The position numbers and the translations under genes were made by a program. DNA of 20,393 bases from NCBI GenBank assembly GCA_949751835.1, contig CATKHK010000193.1, positions 1 through 20,393 on the forward strand. Reading direction: 5' to 3'. Below, piece after piece: positions 1-10,038 of the stretch. The DNA comes from Blepharisma japonicum (Eukaryota; Ciliophora; Heterotrichea; Heterotrichida; Blepharismidae). Position 1 is the first letter of the stretch, and each line of letters starts with the position of its first letter. Under the pieces are notes generated by a model. It saw only the letters and a program-made list of their open reading frames with translations. It was not told where the DNA came from and did not search any database.

Positions 1-31
1 ACCCTAACACCCTAACACCCTAACACCCTAA
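1..31. repeat. Telomere, CCCTAACA-type repeat (C-rich strand)
   Basis: The first 31 bases are 3.75 copies of the 8-base unit CCCTAACA, reading C-rich from the chromosome end inwards, as expected of a left telomere. The unit matches heterotrich ciliate telomeres (Stentor, Blepharisma) and differs from the CCCCAA of Tetrahymena and the CCCCAAAA of spirotrichs. The tract is short here, probably because the assembly stops inside it. Confidence 0.95.
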
Positions 32-292
32 GCATTTAAAACATTTACTTGAAAATTTTTAGAAATACTTAGCAATTTTAGCAAATATTTGATCAAATGC
101 TAAAATATTAGACATTTTTTAGATAGAATTGACAATTTTAGTGTGCATTTGAGTTCTATTAGCAATATTAGCTTATTGCGTTACCAAACTTGAATTTTTT
201 AACGCATATTTAAAGTTCTCCTCTTAAACAGAATTTTTTATAATTAGATTAAAAACTGTGCATGTTGCTATTTTCTTACTACGTTTGGGAAT
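32..292. other. Subtelomeric spacer, AT-rich, no gene seen
   Basis: This stretch separates the telomere from the 3' end of locus A. It is very AT-rich. Between about 52 and 170 it holds several loose copies of a short AGCAATTTTAGCA-like motif. I find no coding frame that I can support. It must contain the 3' end of the locus A transcript, if there is one. Confidence 0.6.
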
Positions 293-2146
293 TTAATCGT
301 TTTTCACTTCTATACTGATGCTGTTCAAATTTATACTTTGGGTATGATTTTTGAAATCGTCTCATAGACTTGGAGACACAAGACTCTGAATTATGATAAA
401 ATCTATTTTTTCTGAACAATTATCAAGGGGACACTTCATAGCTTTTTCTATAGATTTTTCCTTGATATTATTCTCTAAAAACTGTCGTAAATCTTCTTCA
501 CAAAAATAATGATTGCAAGGAAGCCCTTTCAAGATTCTCGCAGGAAAAATGCTTCTACAAATTCCACATTGTTTTAAAGGCTCAGCAGCTGGATAAGTAA
601 ATTGAGAGTCTTTATTAGGAAAATAGTTGGAATATGACTCCAGCCCCTTTCTTAGCTTTTGCCTTTGAAAATCCATCTGTTCGAGAGCTTCTCTGGCTGC
701 TTTGCGATTTTTTCTTACTTTTACCAAGATAACAATCAAAGCAATTATGATTATAATGAAGACTGCTGAAACAGAAAGTGCAATAGCAAGTATTGTCTTC
801 GAATCATCACCTGAATTATCCGAAGAGTCATCATTGTTAGAATTTGTACCACCTGTGGAAGACCCTGAGCCTGTTGAATTAGTGACACTTGAGCCATTGG
901 ACCCTGAATTGGTAGTGCTAGAGCCATTTCCTGATGATCCTGAGCCACTCCCTGGATTGTGCTATTAGTGCCTGAAGTAGAATTTGTTCCAGAAGACCCA
1001 CTACCAGAACCGTTTGAACTTGTAGAATTATTATAGCTGATCTGAGATGTAAGTCCCACAGTAGTAAAGCCGATTTGCATGTTTTCCATGTCATAAACCG
1101 TATAAAATCTTCTAAGAAAAGCATCGCCCAACACTCATGTATTGTTTATTGTTGAATAATCAAATGTTGGAAGGCAGTCTGAACTACTTTTCCACAAGTA
1201 TCCTGCTGGCTTGATTGTAAATTCTACTCCACTCATTTTGAATAAAAAATTAGGATAATTAGCATTGCAATTGCAATAGAGTTGCCCTAAAACGTCATTG
1301 CAGCTATAATTATCGAGTAAATGCTTCAAAATATCATTAATAGCATCATTTGGCCCTAAAATATTGCTCGTTCCAGAGCTAATTATTGCCTTATTTCCGC
1401 TCGTATAATTAACTCCGTCAAAAATAGCACTATCGAAACCCATTTGAATTTGCTGCTTTAATATATATAAAATTGTTTTCTGCTGAATATTTCTTTAAGT
1501 CATGACCATCAATAATAAGAATTGACTCACCATAATTTGGCAAGTCTGAAGAGCTGTTGTCATCGTTAAGATAAAACGAAAAAATCATGTGGCTAATGTT
1601 ACCCTGGTTATATAAAATATTTAAAATAGAAGGATTTTCATCAGCTGAAGTATGAAAACCTAAGCAAAATATGCCATCTGGCTTGATATTGTCTAGGTTA
1701 GACTCTTTGTTTAATAAAAATATTCCTTGAGCTTCTGCAACAACTCCTCCTATTCCGACCACGTCTTTTCCTGTATATCCTTCTAAAGCATTAAGAGTTA
1801 AATATTTATTTCCGCTTTGAAAGGTTGATGAACTATTGGAATCAAATTTTTTAGCTGAGTCACGGCATTGGGAACAATTTTTCCCATCTATCAAAATCCA
1901 AGAGTACCTTAGGCTTACTATCGCTGTAAAATTTTGTGGAGGGGTTCCAACTCCAAGCTGAATGTAATATTGATCCTAAATAAAGACTACATTATCATAA
2001 TTTGTCATTGTTTCTGAATATGCAAGACTTCTGAATGAAGAGGGATGAGTTTTATTGAAAGAATTTGCTAGAGGTTTCAATTCTCGATGCAAAGGGATGC
2101 GAATTAAGGCTTCTGTTAAAGAAAGGAGTATAAATAAAATCATCAT
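293..2146 (-). pseudogene. Locus A: pepsin-like pseudo-protease / TM / RING1 gene, broken by two frameshifts
   Basis: A paralogue of gene B. It starts at ATG 2146-2144 (a second ATG follows directly) with a hydrophobic signal peptide, MMILFILLSLTEA. After a 15-base intron comes a pepsin-like domain with QLGVGTPPQNF, YSWILI, GDAFLRRF and YDMENMQIGF. The two catalytic sites read SLRYSW and IISSGTS, so neither Asp is present. A Ser/Gly/Asn-rich linker, a transmembrane helix near 790-725 and a RING1-like C3HC3 motif (CGIC, CNHYFC, CPLDNC) follow. TGA codons at 1134-1136 and 362-364 fall where gene B has Trp (AWILGD, IWDKL). The frame ends at TAA 293-295, shortly after RING1, so IBR and Kelch parts are missing. 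Two shifts break it: one near 1436-1443, where about 14 bases that gene B has are absent, and one near 960-975 in the Ser/Gly linker. No GT...AG intron of usual size repairs either. It is probably a pseudogene; assembly errors remain possible. Confidence 0.75.
1976..1990 (-). other. 15-nt intron in locus A
   Basis: On the minus strand the 15 bases run from GTAG to TTTAG. An in-frame TAG at the end would stop translation just before the conserved DQYYIQLGVGTPPQ. Removing the 15 bases joins ...TNYDN to DQYYIQ. The site matches the introns in genes B and C exactly. Heterotrichs are known for introns of 15-16 bases. Confidence 0.9.
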
Positions 2147-2383
2147 TGATTATTTATTTTTTATTGTGTATAAGTTTATTCACTTACTTCAAAGTTTAAA
2201 AATATTTTCTTAAGGCTATATATATTTCGTTTTTGGAGGATGAAAAATGCGGAAAATGTTAATATGAGTTTACTAACCAATAAAAAAAATTAAATATTAA
2301 TAATTATACTTGGGAAATATTTTGTATGTCATTGTATATTTAAAGTAAGTAAACTATGAGAAATAGGCAGCTTTAGTCGCTAA

Positions 2384-2805
2384 TGCCATTTGTTTTACAC
2401 TTATCTAAAAAGCATAGTCACTTTTGAGCAAGATTTTCTAACTTACCTTGCATACATGAATGATGCAAAGTCATTGGAAATGCCTCTCTTAGTTAAGATT
2501 ATTAAATGACCTATGAGATCTTTATCTTACTTTATTCCCCTAGTATCTATAAGTTATTTCTTTAAAGAGACTCAAGTATTGTTTAAGAGTTAGCAGGATA
2601 TGATTTCGAGGTCATCTCTAAGAAGGTCATGATGGAAAAGTGGATTTCTGAATGTTTTAAAAAATCGTTAAGCGATAAAACTCATCCTCCGAGGATTATC
2701 AAATCAGTAGGATGGGCATCTCTAGTGAATTCTCTCTTTCTCAAAGACCTCCTCCCTTGAGCACACAAGTGAAAAATTAAGAGGATAGGCTGGCTTGCAA
2801 CATAA
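2384..2805 (+). pseudogene. Possible decayed coding region, two overlapping frames
   Basis: With TGA as Trp, one frame is open from 2384 to the TAG at 2591-2593 and contains YLAYMNDAKSLEMPL. A second frame is open from 2587 to the TAA at 2803-2805 (72 codons) and contains FEVISKKVMMEKWISECFKK and VGWASLVNSLFLKDLLPW. Codon use and residue mix in the second frame look protein-like. The two frames would form one longer product if joined by a single frameshift near 2585, and no tiny intron fits there. The family is not recognised. A decayed gene or mobile-element remnant is the best guess; chance open frames are possible. Confidence 0.3.
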
Positions 2806-3104
2806 TTTAATGCGTATAACTAGCCTAAGAATTTTAATTTCAACCAGCTTGTTTTAATTGCTAATTCCATTCTGAGATTTCATAAACGTATAGTAGAATA
2901 CCGAAGAGTTTTATGGATTTTTTATTCAAAATTGGGCAAATAATTTAATACAAAAGTCAGCTTGCAAAGAACTTAAATTTTGAATAAACGGAGGTTTAAT
3001 TAAGAAAGCTTTACGAGCTTTACATAAATTTTTCCAAAGTTTATATTTTTTATAACCAATTTTTAGTTTTTCTGATTTTTATTTTTATTTTAAACATTTT
3101 AAGC

Positions 3105-3420
3105 ACAATTTAAAATTGTAGGACGTTTGCAGGGCATTGCCCTACAACGGACTTTAAAAAGGGGAATTCATCTTCTTCTGATGGTCTTAGACCATAGATA
3201 CAACTCACAGGTGTCACCTCATTGGCGAGTTTAAATGAGAGTCCATCTTGGCTAAGGCATTTTAAGCTCTAACGCTCGACATCGTTCTGATCCGTTGCTC
3301 AGAGCCGAACACTGCACTGATAAAGGCATCAAGATGAGAGAATATCATTGAGATTTTGAAGTGCAAGCTTATACAAAGCAATCCAGCCTTCACTTCACTG
3401 GACTATAAGAATAAAAGAGA
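3105..3420. other. Less AT-rich block with a hairpin, function unknown
   Basis: Composition shifts clearly here: this block is visibly richer in G and C than the surrounding AT-rich DNA. At about 3123-3148 an imperfect inverted repeat with arms AGGGC/GCCCT and a 3-base loop can form a hairpin, extended by an outer CGTT/AACG pairing. Another short stem may form around GCTCT...AGAGC (about 3267-3305). No tRNA B box or rRNA motif was seen, and no long open frame. It could be a non-coding RNA gene, a mobile-element fragment or a structured 3' end. Confidence 0.3.
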
Positions 3421-4987
3421 AAATGTTTGAGGATATAAAAGGTGCTATATTGCTTCAATTCTCAAAAAACTAATGTAATCTTATTCTTAATTTTCAATCT
3501 TAAAACTTTTTTAGAGCTTTTAATCAAAAATATATTTAATTCGTTGATAAAAAAGTATAAATTATATAAACCATAAGAAAGATCAGCTATTTTGAGAAAT
3601 TTACATTTCAATTAACTCTTGCGCATTTAATAACTTGAAATTGGCCATAGTGGATTTGACTTTTCCTTCAATTGCCCAAGAATTACTAATCAACAGTAGG
3701 TTTTATTAAATTTTTGAGATAATCAAATTAAGAACTGATTAGGCATTAACTAATCATTACGACTAATTGAAGGACGTTAAATAAAAGATTTATATATATA
3801 TTTTTATTTATCTTGATCTATGCTTCTCTAGACTCAAACTCTTTTGTACAAAGAGTTCTTGAGAAAAATGAGGGGACAAAGTTTTGCTTAATCTTTTGCA
3901 TTCAATACTTTTCTTGGGAATTGTTTCTCCCGAATTTCTCCATACTTGCTAAAAAAATGCTTAGTCTGGTCTGAAATAATTATTTTTGGGTGATCTGTTG
4001 TAAGCGCATGAGAAGCAAAATTGTCTTATATTTTGGGGCCCATACATTACAAATGGTCATAATTATGATCTTATTTATAAGGGAGCCTTCACCTAGGACA
4101 CTGAGCAACCATTTTTTCATGATTCGAATTCTAATCTTTATATAATTCCTGAGCTATCAGGCATTAGGGCCAAAAAAGCAGTCTTCCTCCGTATATGGTT
4201 TTTACCCTTCTAAAATGGATTTTTTTCTGTTATAAACCTGGTTGCATTTACTGTTGAATGCCAAGGCAAAGCGATGAATCAGAATCAACTCAAGCCAAAA
4301 TAGAGCAAATAGCGAGCATCTCCCAAATTTGCAAAATCTCTAATGGCACATAGCATCCATATATATGGGAACCTTACAAAAAGTCAAGAAACAGCTGAGA
4401 CGCCATACATTGTCGTCAGGTAAGCTGAATCGTTCTAAGCAGATTTTAAATATTAATCCTAATATAAAGCATAAAAATTTATAGTAGAAATTATCTATTT
4501 CCACCATTATTATCTTAAAATGTTTAAATAAGCTTCTAATTCTCTTGTTCCCTTATTATAAAAATTTCTTAGCATCTATCAACCTTATGGCAAGCCTTTT
4601 GGAATTAGATTCAAAAATCATTATAGCAATTTATGGCTATTACTGAAGATACCGTGGGAAGGTATCTTCAATTACTTAATTTTTTAATTAAAATACTAAT
4701 CCCAAAACGGTAAGTATAGATTAATAAAATTTTTGCAGCAAAATGCTCTAGATTTCATGTATTAGGTAAACAAGGTCACGCATGACTTATTTTTAAAATA
4801 AATAATAAATTAATAGAACCTTTTTTGAGTTGTGAAAATAAGCTATTAAATCTCATATGTTTTAATGCATTATCCACTTTAATAGATCTTTTTAAAATTT
4901 GATTGCCAGTATTTATTTTTATTTTATTACCTATTAATGCATGATTTAAATGATCTACATAATTGCCTACTAGAAATCCCTATCTTG

Positions 4988-7900
4988 TTATAAAAAGTTA
5001 CTGTGCTGAAGCTTGATCATAACTTTTTTATCCAAATCAAACTTAAAGTAGTAGCGCAGACCTTCAAAATTACCTCCAATATACACCGCACTTTTATTAT
5101 TTACGCAGCAAACCTGATCAGTATGGCCAAACCTAGCTATTGAGTTGGAAATATGTTTTCAAGTAGCTTCATCTCCAAATTCACTTTCGTATATTTTCCC
5201 TTCACATTCAATTAAATACAATCTCTCGACACTGATCAATAATTTTATTTTATTTTCTGAAAAATCAAAAGGAACTCTAGCAAAAAGGTTCAGATCAAGT
5301 GAATATTGCAAAATATTTTTATTGAAATATCCAGATATCAAAATGAATTTCTTAAACTCTATGCAGCTGCATCTGCAATCAGCTAGAGGCATTGGGCTTA
5401 ATTGAGTTCATTTATTTTCATCCAAATTAAATTTTTGGGATAGAGTTAAAGGGTGCTTTTTTACTCCTCCAAAACAGTAAACGTTTCTGTTAAGGTAAAT
5501 AGCTGAAGATTTAATGCAAGGGGTTCCAGATGGAATAACTCGAATTTCACAATTTTTATTAATAATTAATGACGTTCCTGAAGATGATTTATTCCCAAAA
5601 CAGAAGAGTCCACCTTCTGGAAGTTTAGCTATGGATGTATTGCAATCTAATGATTCTAGCGTTTCTAAGACTTTTACTTCTTCTTTTTCTATATCAGTAT
5701 TATAAGCAATTAACTTGGTTTTGTTGCCCTTATAGCTATAAGTAAGATAAATTGATGATTTTTGGCTATAAGAATTGAAAAAGCTTTGAAAAGTAGGGCC
5801 TGGTTGAGAATAATCAATAAAATCCTTTTTCTCATTTAACTGAATATTTGGATTGAAGCTTCGCTCTGAACTTTGGTCATTTGTGAAAATCATAGGTTTT
5901 TTATAAGTTGATAATAAAGGGTTAAATCTAATCTGAGGTTGAATTTCTGGGGCTTTGCTCCTGAAATTATAATAGTCTTTATTTTTTTCTATTTTCATAG
6001 GTAAATTTGGTGATTCACTTTTTTGAACTCGTCGAAGAAATTTGCTATAAGGAGCTTCAGTCTTTTCAAGATTTTTTTGCCTTCTATCTTCTTGATAAGT
6101 CTTTAGATTTAAATCATACCTATATTTTCCAGATAATAATTCGAGACCTTTCTTATTATCACATACTTCTGGGCTTGGCAAGTTCTTTTCTATTCTATAA
6201 AGAATTGGTGGCGGACTAATATAGTTTTCATAAGGCCGAGAGGTAGCAGGCCTTTTATTTTCATTTGTTGCAGGATTTATTCTGTAATCATGCTCATTTT
6301 CTGGCTTATTCCATTTCTCTGAAATTGTATAAATCATTGGGATTGATTGAACTTGATGAATTTTTGGTATTTCTTTATTTTCACTCTTTTCTTCTGGTTT
6401 TATAGAATTATTGTGAGCTTGACTTAGGTTTTTATTAGAATCATATCTATTAATAGAATCAGATGAAAAAGATCTGAAGCTTCCTTGCTTAGGTTCCAAA
6501 ATATATTTATCTTGCTCAATGGCAGCTTTTCTGATTGGAATTTCATAATTTTGAGGTATCTTTTGGATTTTTATTGATTCTCCTTGATTATCTTGGGTTA
6601 TTGGAAGAATGGAAGCAGATTTTTCTTTTCTAAGCCATGGGTAACTTGGTTTGAAATCTTGGTTTTGATTAATTGGATTTTCGATGTTTTGAGCTATTCT
6701 AGGAGAAATTTTATATTGTGATTGTGGATTCTCTATTTCAAGAGAAGGGCGAGTACAAAAGTTCACTTTAGTGTCCCTTTCAGGGGCTTGTCTTAAGTCT
6801 TCCAAGTAAGCATTTTTAACAGGTGGATCTAAAGGAAAGATCTTTTTCTCCTCTGATGGAAATGATATTCTGTCAATTTGCTCAAATTTGTGGTGAATCA
6901 TCTCCTCTTTAATTTTAGTTTGAATTTGTGGAGTGCTTATTTTAGGAGCTTCAAGCCGTTGAGGAATCTCTTGAATTTCAGTTTTTGGTTTTTTCTTTTT
7001 AGGATGTTGCATAGAAGAAGGAATTTTTAATTTTTCAGGTTTCCTGTAGCCTTCCTTATCTTTCCATTGAGGAACCAATTCTTGATCTGTCTTTATTTGT
7101 TTTTCCAGTAAAGAGAAACTGTTTTGATCAAACGGATTATGCATAATTTCTCTAATCTCCTTCTTCTCATCGTTTTCAGCAGGTGGTTGAGGTTGGGGAT
7201 TAGCAGTAGGTCTCTTTTTTTTACTCGGTGAAATTATGCTCTTCATGCTCTGATCATTCGGTTCTGCTACTGATTCTTTGCGCTCTTCATTTTTTTCTTC
7301 ATTTTCTAAAGGTATATCCTGATCTATAGATTTATTCTCGATCCCTTGATTTTCATTATCCTTTCTTCAATTTTCGAGAACTCTTTTGTACTCTTCTATA
7401 TTTTCTGTTATTTCAGATATATAATTCTTTGCTTCTTTTATCTCATGAGATCCAGCCTTAAGTGTTTTTTTGTATTCTTTCAAATTTTCCAATTTAGCTA
7501 TTAAGTTTCCAATTGTTATCAAAGCCCAAGTTTCTTGGCAATTTCCGTTATCATGCCAATTTTCATTGCATTCTGTACAAAATGTATGCCCACATTTTTT
7601 ACATTTTGCTTTTCTTGACTCATGAAAATTAAACTTTTCACTACAATTGGGGCATGTGACAATCCTGAAATCACATGTGATTATAAAGAAGTTTAGTTTA
7701 TCCCATATACTTTTAGGCAAAATATCCAGCAGAAAATTTAACTCAATTTCTTTTTTGCAACTATTAAGAGGGCATCTCAAAGCTTTGGCAAATAAATTCT
7801 CCTTGATGCATGACTGGATGCTTTTTCGTAAATCTTTTTTGCAAAAAATATGACCGCACTGAAGAGTTTTTAATAGGGAAATGGAAAAACTTTTATTGCA

Positions 7901-9220
7901 AATTTTGCATTCTTCTTGCGAAGAGTCATTATCTTCACGATCACAGCTATGATTACGCTTTTTCCATATGCATGCAAATATAAACCCAATAATAATGATA
8001 AGCAATGATGTAGATAATGCAATAATTATGCCCAGCGCTCAATTTTCCATAGAATTACTTTTACCAGAATCGTCAGCTTGAGATCCTGAGCCTACTTCAA
8101 TCTGTGATTGAGCTCCTATCGTAGAAAAGCCGATTTTCTTGGTTTCCATATCATAAAGAGTATAAAACCTTCTAAGAAATGCATCGCCCAGAATCCATGC
8201 ATCAGTAACAGCTGAGTAGCCAAATACTAAGAAGCAATCTTTGTTTAATTTTTGTAAATACCCAGCAGACTTAATCCTGAACCTAGTTCCGCTTATTTGA
8301 ATTACTATATCAGGATAATTTGCATCGCAGTTGCAAATCAGCATATTGTTACTGTTACAGCTAGCATTACTCTGCAACTGTTGCAAAATTCCATCAATGA
8401 CTTCTTTTGGCCCAAGGATTCCCTTTTCTCCTGGACTAATTATTGCTTTATTACCGCCTTTAAATGTTGTGACACCTAAGATTACTTCATCAAAGCTCAT
8501 TTCCCAATATTTACCCGATTTTACTACACTTATATAAGTAAACTCTTTTTCTACTGCATATTTATAAATATCATGACCATCAATAATAAGCATTGATTGA
8601 CCTTTATCAGGCAAGTCAGAAATAGTGCTTACATCATTTAAATAAAGCGAAAAAACCATATTCTCTATGCCATTTTGATCATGTAATGTTTTTAAAATTG
8701 AGACAGCTTGCTCTTGAGAAAAGCCTAGCCCTAATATTCCATCTGCCTCAAGATTATTCATTCCATACTCGATGTCTATTAAAAACACTCCTTGAGATCC
8801 AGCAGAAAGAGTTCCTATTCCGACTGTGTCTCTTCCAGAATTTCCCTGCATTTTCTCAACAGCGTCCATATTTCATTCATTATTGTCTTTTTTGAAAGTT
8901 GTAGATTTTGATGGATCAAATTTATTAGCTCATTTTCGGCACTGTAAACATTTTTTTTGATCTATAAAAATTCAAGAGGTTTCCAGAGATAATGATAAAG
9001 AAAAATTTTGGGGAGGAGTTCCAATCCCAACCTCAACATAATATTGACTCTAAATAAAAATCACATTTTGTAAATTTTTCATAGTGGCTGATGATGAAAG
9101 TCCTCTAAGTGAAAATGGAGGAGATGGGTTAGGCAAGACTCTTAAGGGCTTTGATTTTTCAAGCAATGGTATCCGTATTTCGGTTTTTGCCAAAAAAAAG
9201 AAGATAAATAACAGAATCAT
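4988..9220 (-). CDS. Gene B: pseudo-pepsin ectodomain / TM / RING1-IBR / Kelch-like membrane protein, 1405 aa
   Basis: Start ATG 9220-9218, one 15-base intron, stop TAA 4990-4988. Read with TGA = Trp it is one open frame of 1405 codons. Domains: signal peptide 1-12 (MILLFIFFFLAK); pepsin-like ectodomain about 53-370 with EVGIGTPPQNF, ADGILGLGF, YWEMSFDEV (233-241) and WILGDAFLRRFYTLYDM. Catalytic site 1 is LETSW (Glu75) and site 2 is IISPGEK (Ser257), so activity is unlikely. TM helix about 391-414, followed by basic WKKR; RING1 with C433, C436, C450, H452, C455, C478, C483; IBR-type C518, C521, C535, C538, C543, C546, H551, C556. A catalytic RING2 is not seen. Then a likely coiled coil (565-612), a charged Pro/Lys-rich disordered stretch (to about 1150) and a Kelch-like propeller (about 1153-1405; VYCFGG, ENKWTQLSPMP). 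TGA codons specify W78, W92, W111, W389, W613, W1266 and W1349. Probably a single-pass surface protein with an E3-like or scaffold tail; substrate and ligand are unknown. Confidence 0.88.
9050..9064 (-). other. 15-nt intron in gene B
   Basis: The minus-strand sequence GTGATTTTTATTTAG is 15 bases long with GT...AG ends. Without its removal, an in-frame TAG would precede SQYYVEVGIGTPPQ. Removal joins KNLQN (residue 52) to SQYY (residue 53) in phase 0, between the propeptide-like region and the first strand of the pepsin-like fold. Confidence 0.92.
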
Positions 9221-9340
9221 TGATTAATTATATTATAGAAGCTTAATATAAAGATTTATTGTGAGTAAATAAATTGATCTAGTAAGTTAGCTTCTAACGA
9301 CAATTCATTCTATAATTTTTTATAGTGCTTTAAAATATTT
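9221..9340 (-). promoter_or_regulatory. Upstream region of gene B, similar to that of gene C
   Basis: The 5' flank of gene B aligns with that of gene C. The bases just before the ATG read TATAATTAATCA in both, and blocks around AATAAATTGAT and CTATAATTTTT lie at similar distances. Locus A keeps only ATAATCA. The conserved flank was either duplicated along with the gene or is under constraint as a core promoter and 5' UTR. No individual regulatory site can be named. Confidence 0.45.
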
Positions 9341-9494
9341 TTTGAACAGTTTCTGCATGTGGAAAATTCTTCTACGTATGGAAAAAAAAACTTTTCTTGT
9401 GTGAAGAGGTTTCCATAAATAGTGCAACGCTCAATAAGATTATTAAGTAAATTCTATTAATTTTTTTTATAATGCTCTCAGATTAAATCATAAT

Positions 9495-9869
9495 TTAGCA
9501 CAGACTAAGCCAAATCTCATTTATAACTAACGAACACACCCAAAGACTTAAAAATACTAGCGCAGAAATCATAAGAGGGTAAACTAGATTTCATTTATCA
9601 TCTGAGCTATTAGAAGAGCCTTTTGAACTAGGAGAATCAGAGATGTTGATTTGAGATGTATATCCCACAGTAGCAAAGCAAATTTTCTTGTTTTTCATAT
9701 CATAAAGTGTATAAAATCTTCCGAGATAAAAGCTATCGGATAGATAAATATCGCATAAGCTCAATTTCTTATAGCGTGTAACTTGCTGTAATATACAATC
9801 ATAAATATTTTTCGATAGTGATGCCAAATCTTGAAGAGAAAAATTCAATATTAATTTATTTATCCTCAT
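9495..9869 (-). pseudogene. 3' fragment of a gene C-like pseudo-protease gene
   Basis: On the minus strand, from about GRFYTLYDMKNKKICFATVG onwards, this is nearly identical to the end of the gene C ectodomain, including the linker SSKGSSNSSDDK, a TGA-coded Trp and the start of the membrane helix (YPLMISALV). The helix then diverges and stops at TAA 9497-9495. Upstream of GRFYTLYDM only faint similarity remains (SDSFYLGRF against GNSFLRRF), and the rest of the pepsin-like domain is absent. An ATG at 9869 could start a 124-residue protein without a signal peptide, but a truncated duplicate is more likely. It lies between genes B and C, probably left by unequal exchange. Confidence 0.75.
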
Positions 9870-10038
9870 GCTAACAGAAATAAAATGAGTTCTAAAGTTT
9901 TATAAGCTTCAATAATTATTTCCTATTACTCATTTCTTTGCAATTATGATGGATTTATGGCTAGAATAAAATTCCTGCTTTGCGCCTATATATATATTTA
10001 TATTTTAACTGTTTCCTATTCATATTTATTTTTAACTA

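Larger units (their letters stand above)
2147..4987. other. Long gene-poor region between locus A and gene B
   Basis: About 2.8 kb with no intact gene that I can support on either strand, even when TGA is read as Trp. It holds the 5' flank of locus A, a decayed-looking plus-strand frame (2384-2805), a less AT-rich block with a hairpin (3105-3420), scattered short open frames between about 3990 and 4353, and the 3' flank of gene B. Remnants of dead genes or mobile elements seem likely, but no terminal inverted repeats or recognised transposase motifs were seen. Confidence 0.5.

Noticed and set aside
1-31. Stentor as the source organism
   Set aside because: The telomere unit and 15-base introns fit Stentor too, but Stentor uses the standard code, and here TGA lies inside conserved domains at Trp positions in several genes.
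702-968. Plus-strand 88-codon frame rich in Glu and Pro
   Set aside because: It is the antisense of the Ser/Gly/Asn linker and TM region of locus A; the repetitive linker produces the open frame.
960-1443. Tiny introns as the cause of the frame changes in locus A
   Set aside because: No 15-16 base GT...AG segment lies at either site that would restore the frame. Longer candidates in the Ser/Gly linker do not match the intron size seen elsewhere here.
3105-3420. tRNA or 5S rRNA gene
   Set aside because: No cloverleaf, no GGTTCGA-type B box and no 5S internal control motif were found on either strand.
4988-8040. Separate genes for the RING-IBR part, the disordered part and the Kelch part
   Set aside because: The only breaks between them are TGA codons, which are Trp in this genome; the frame and protein features continue across each one.
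8039-9220. Active aspartic protease
   Set aside because: Neither catalytic motif has its Asp: LETSW and IISPGEK replace the DTGS/DTGT-type motifs.
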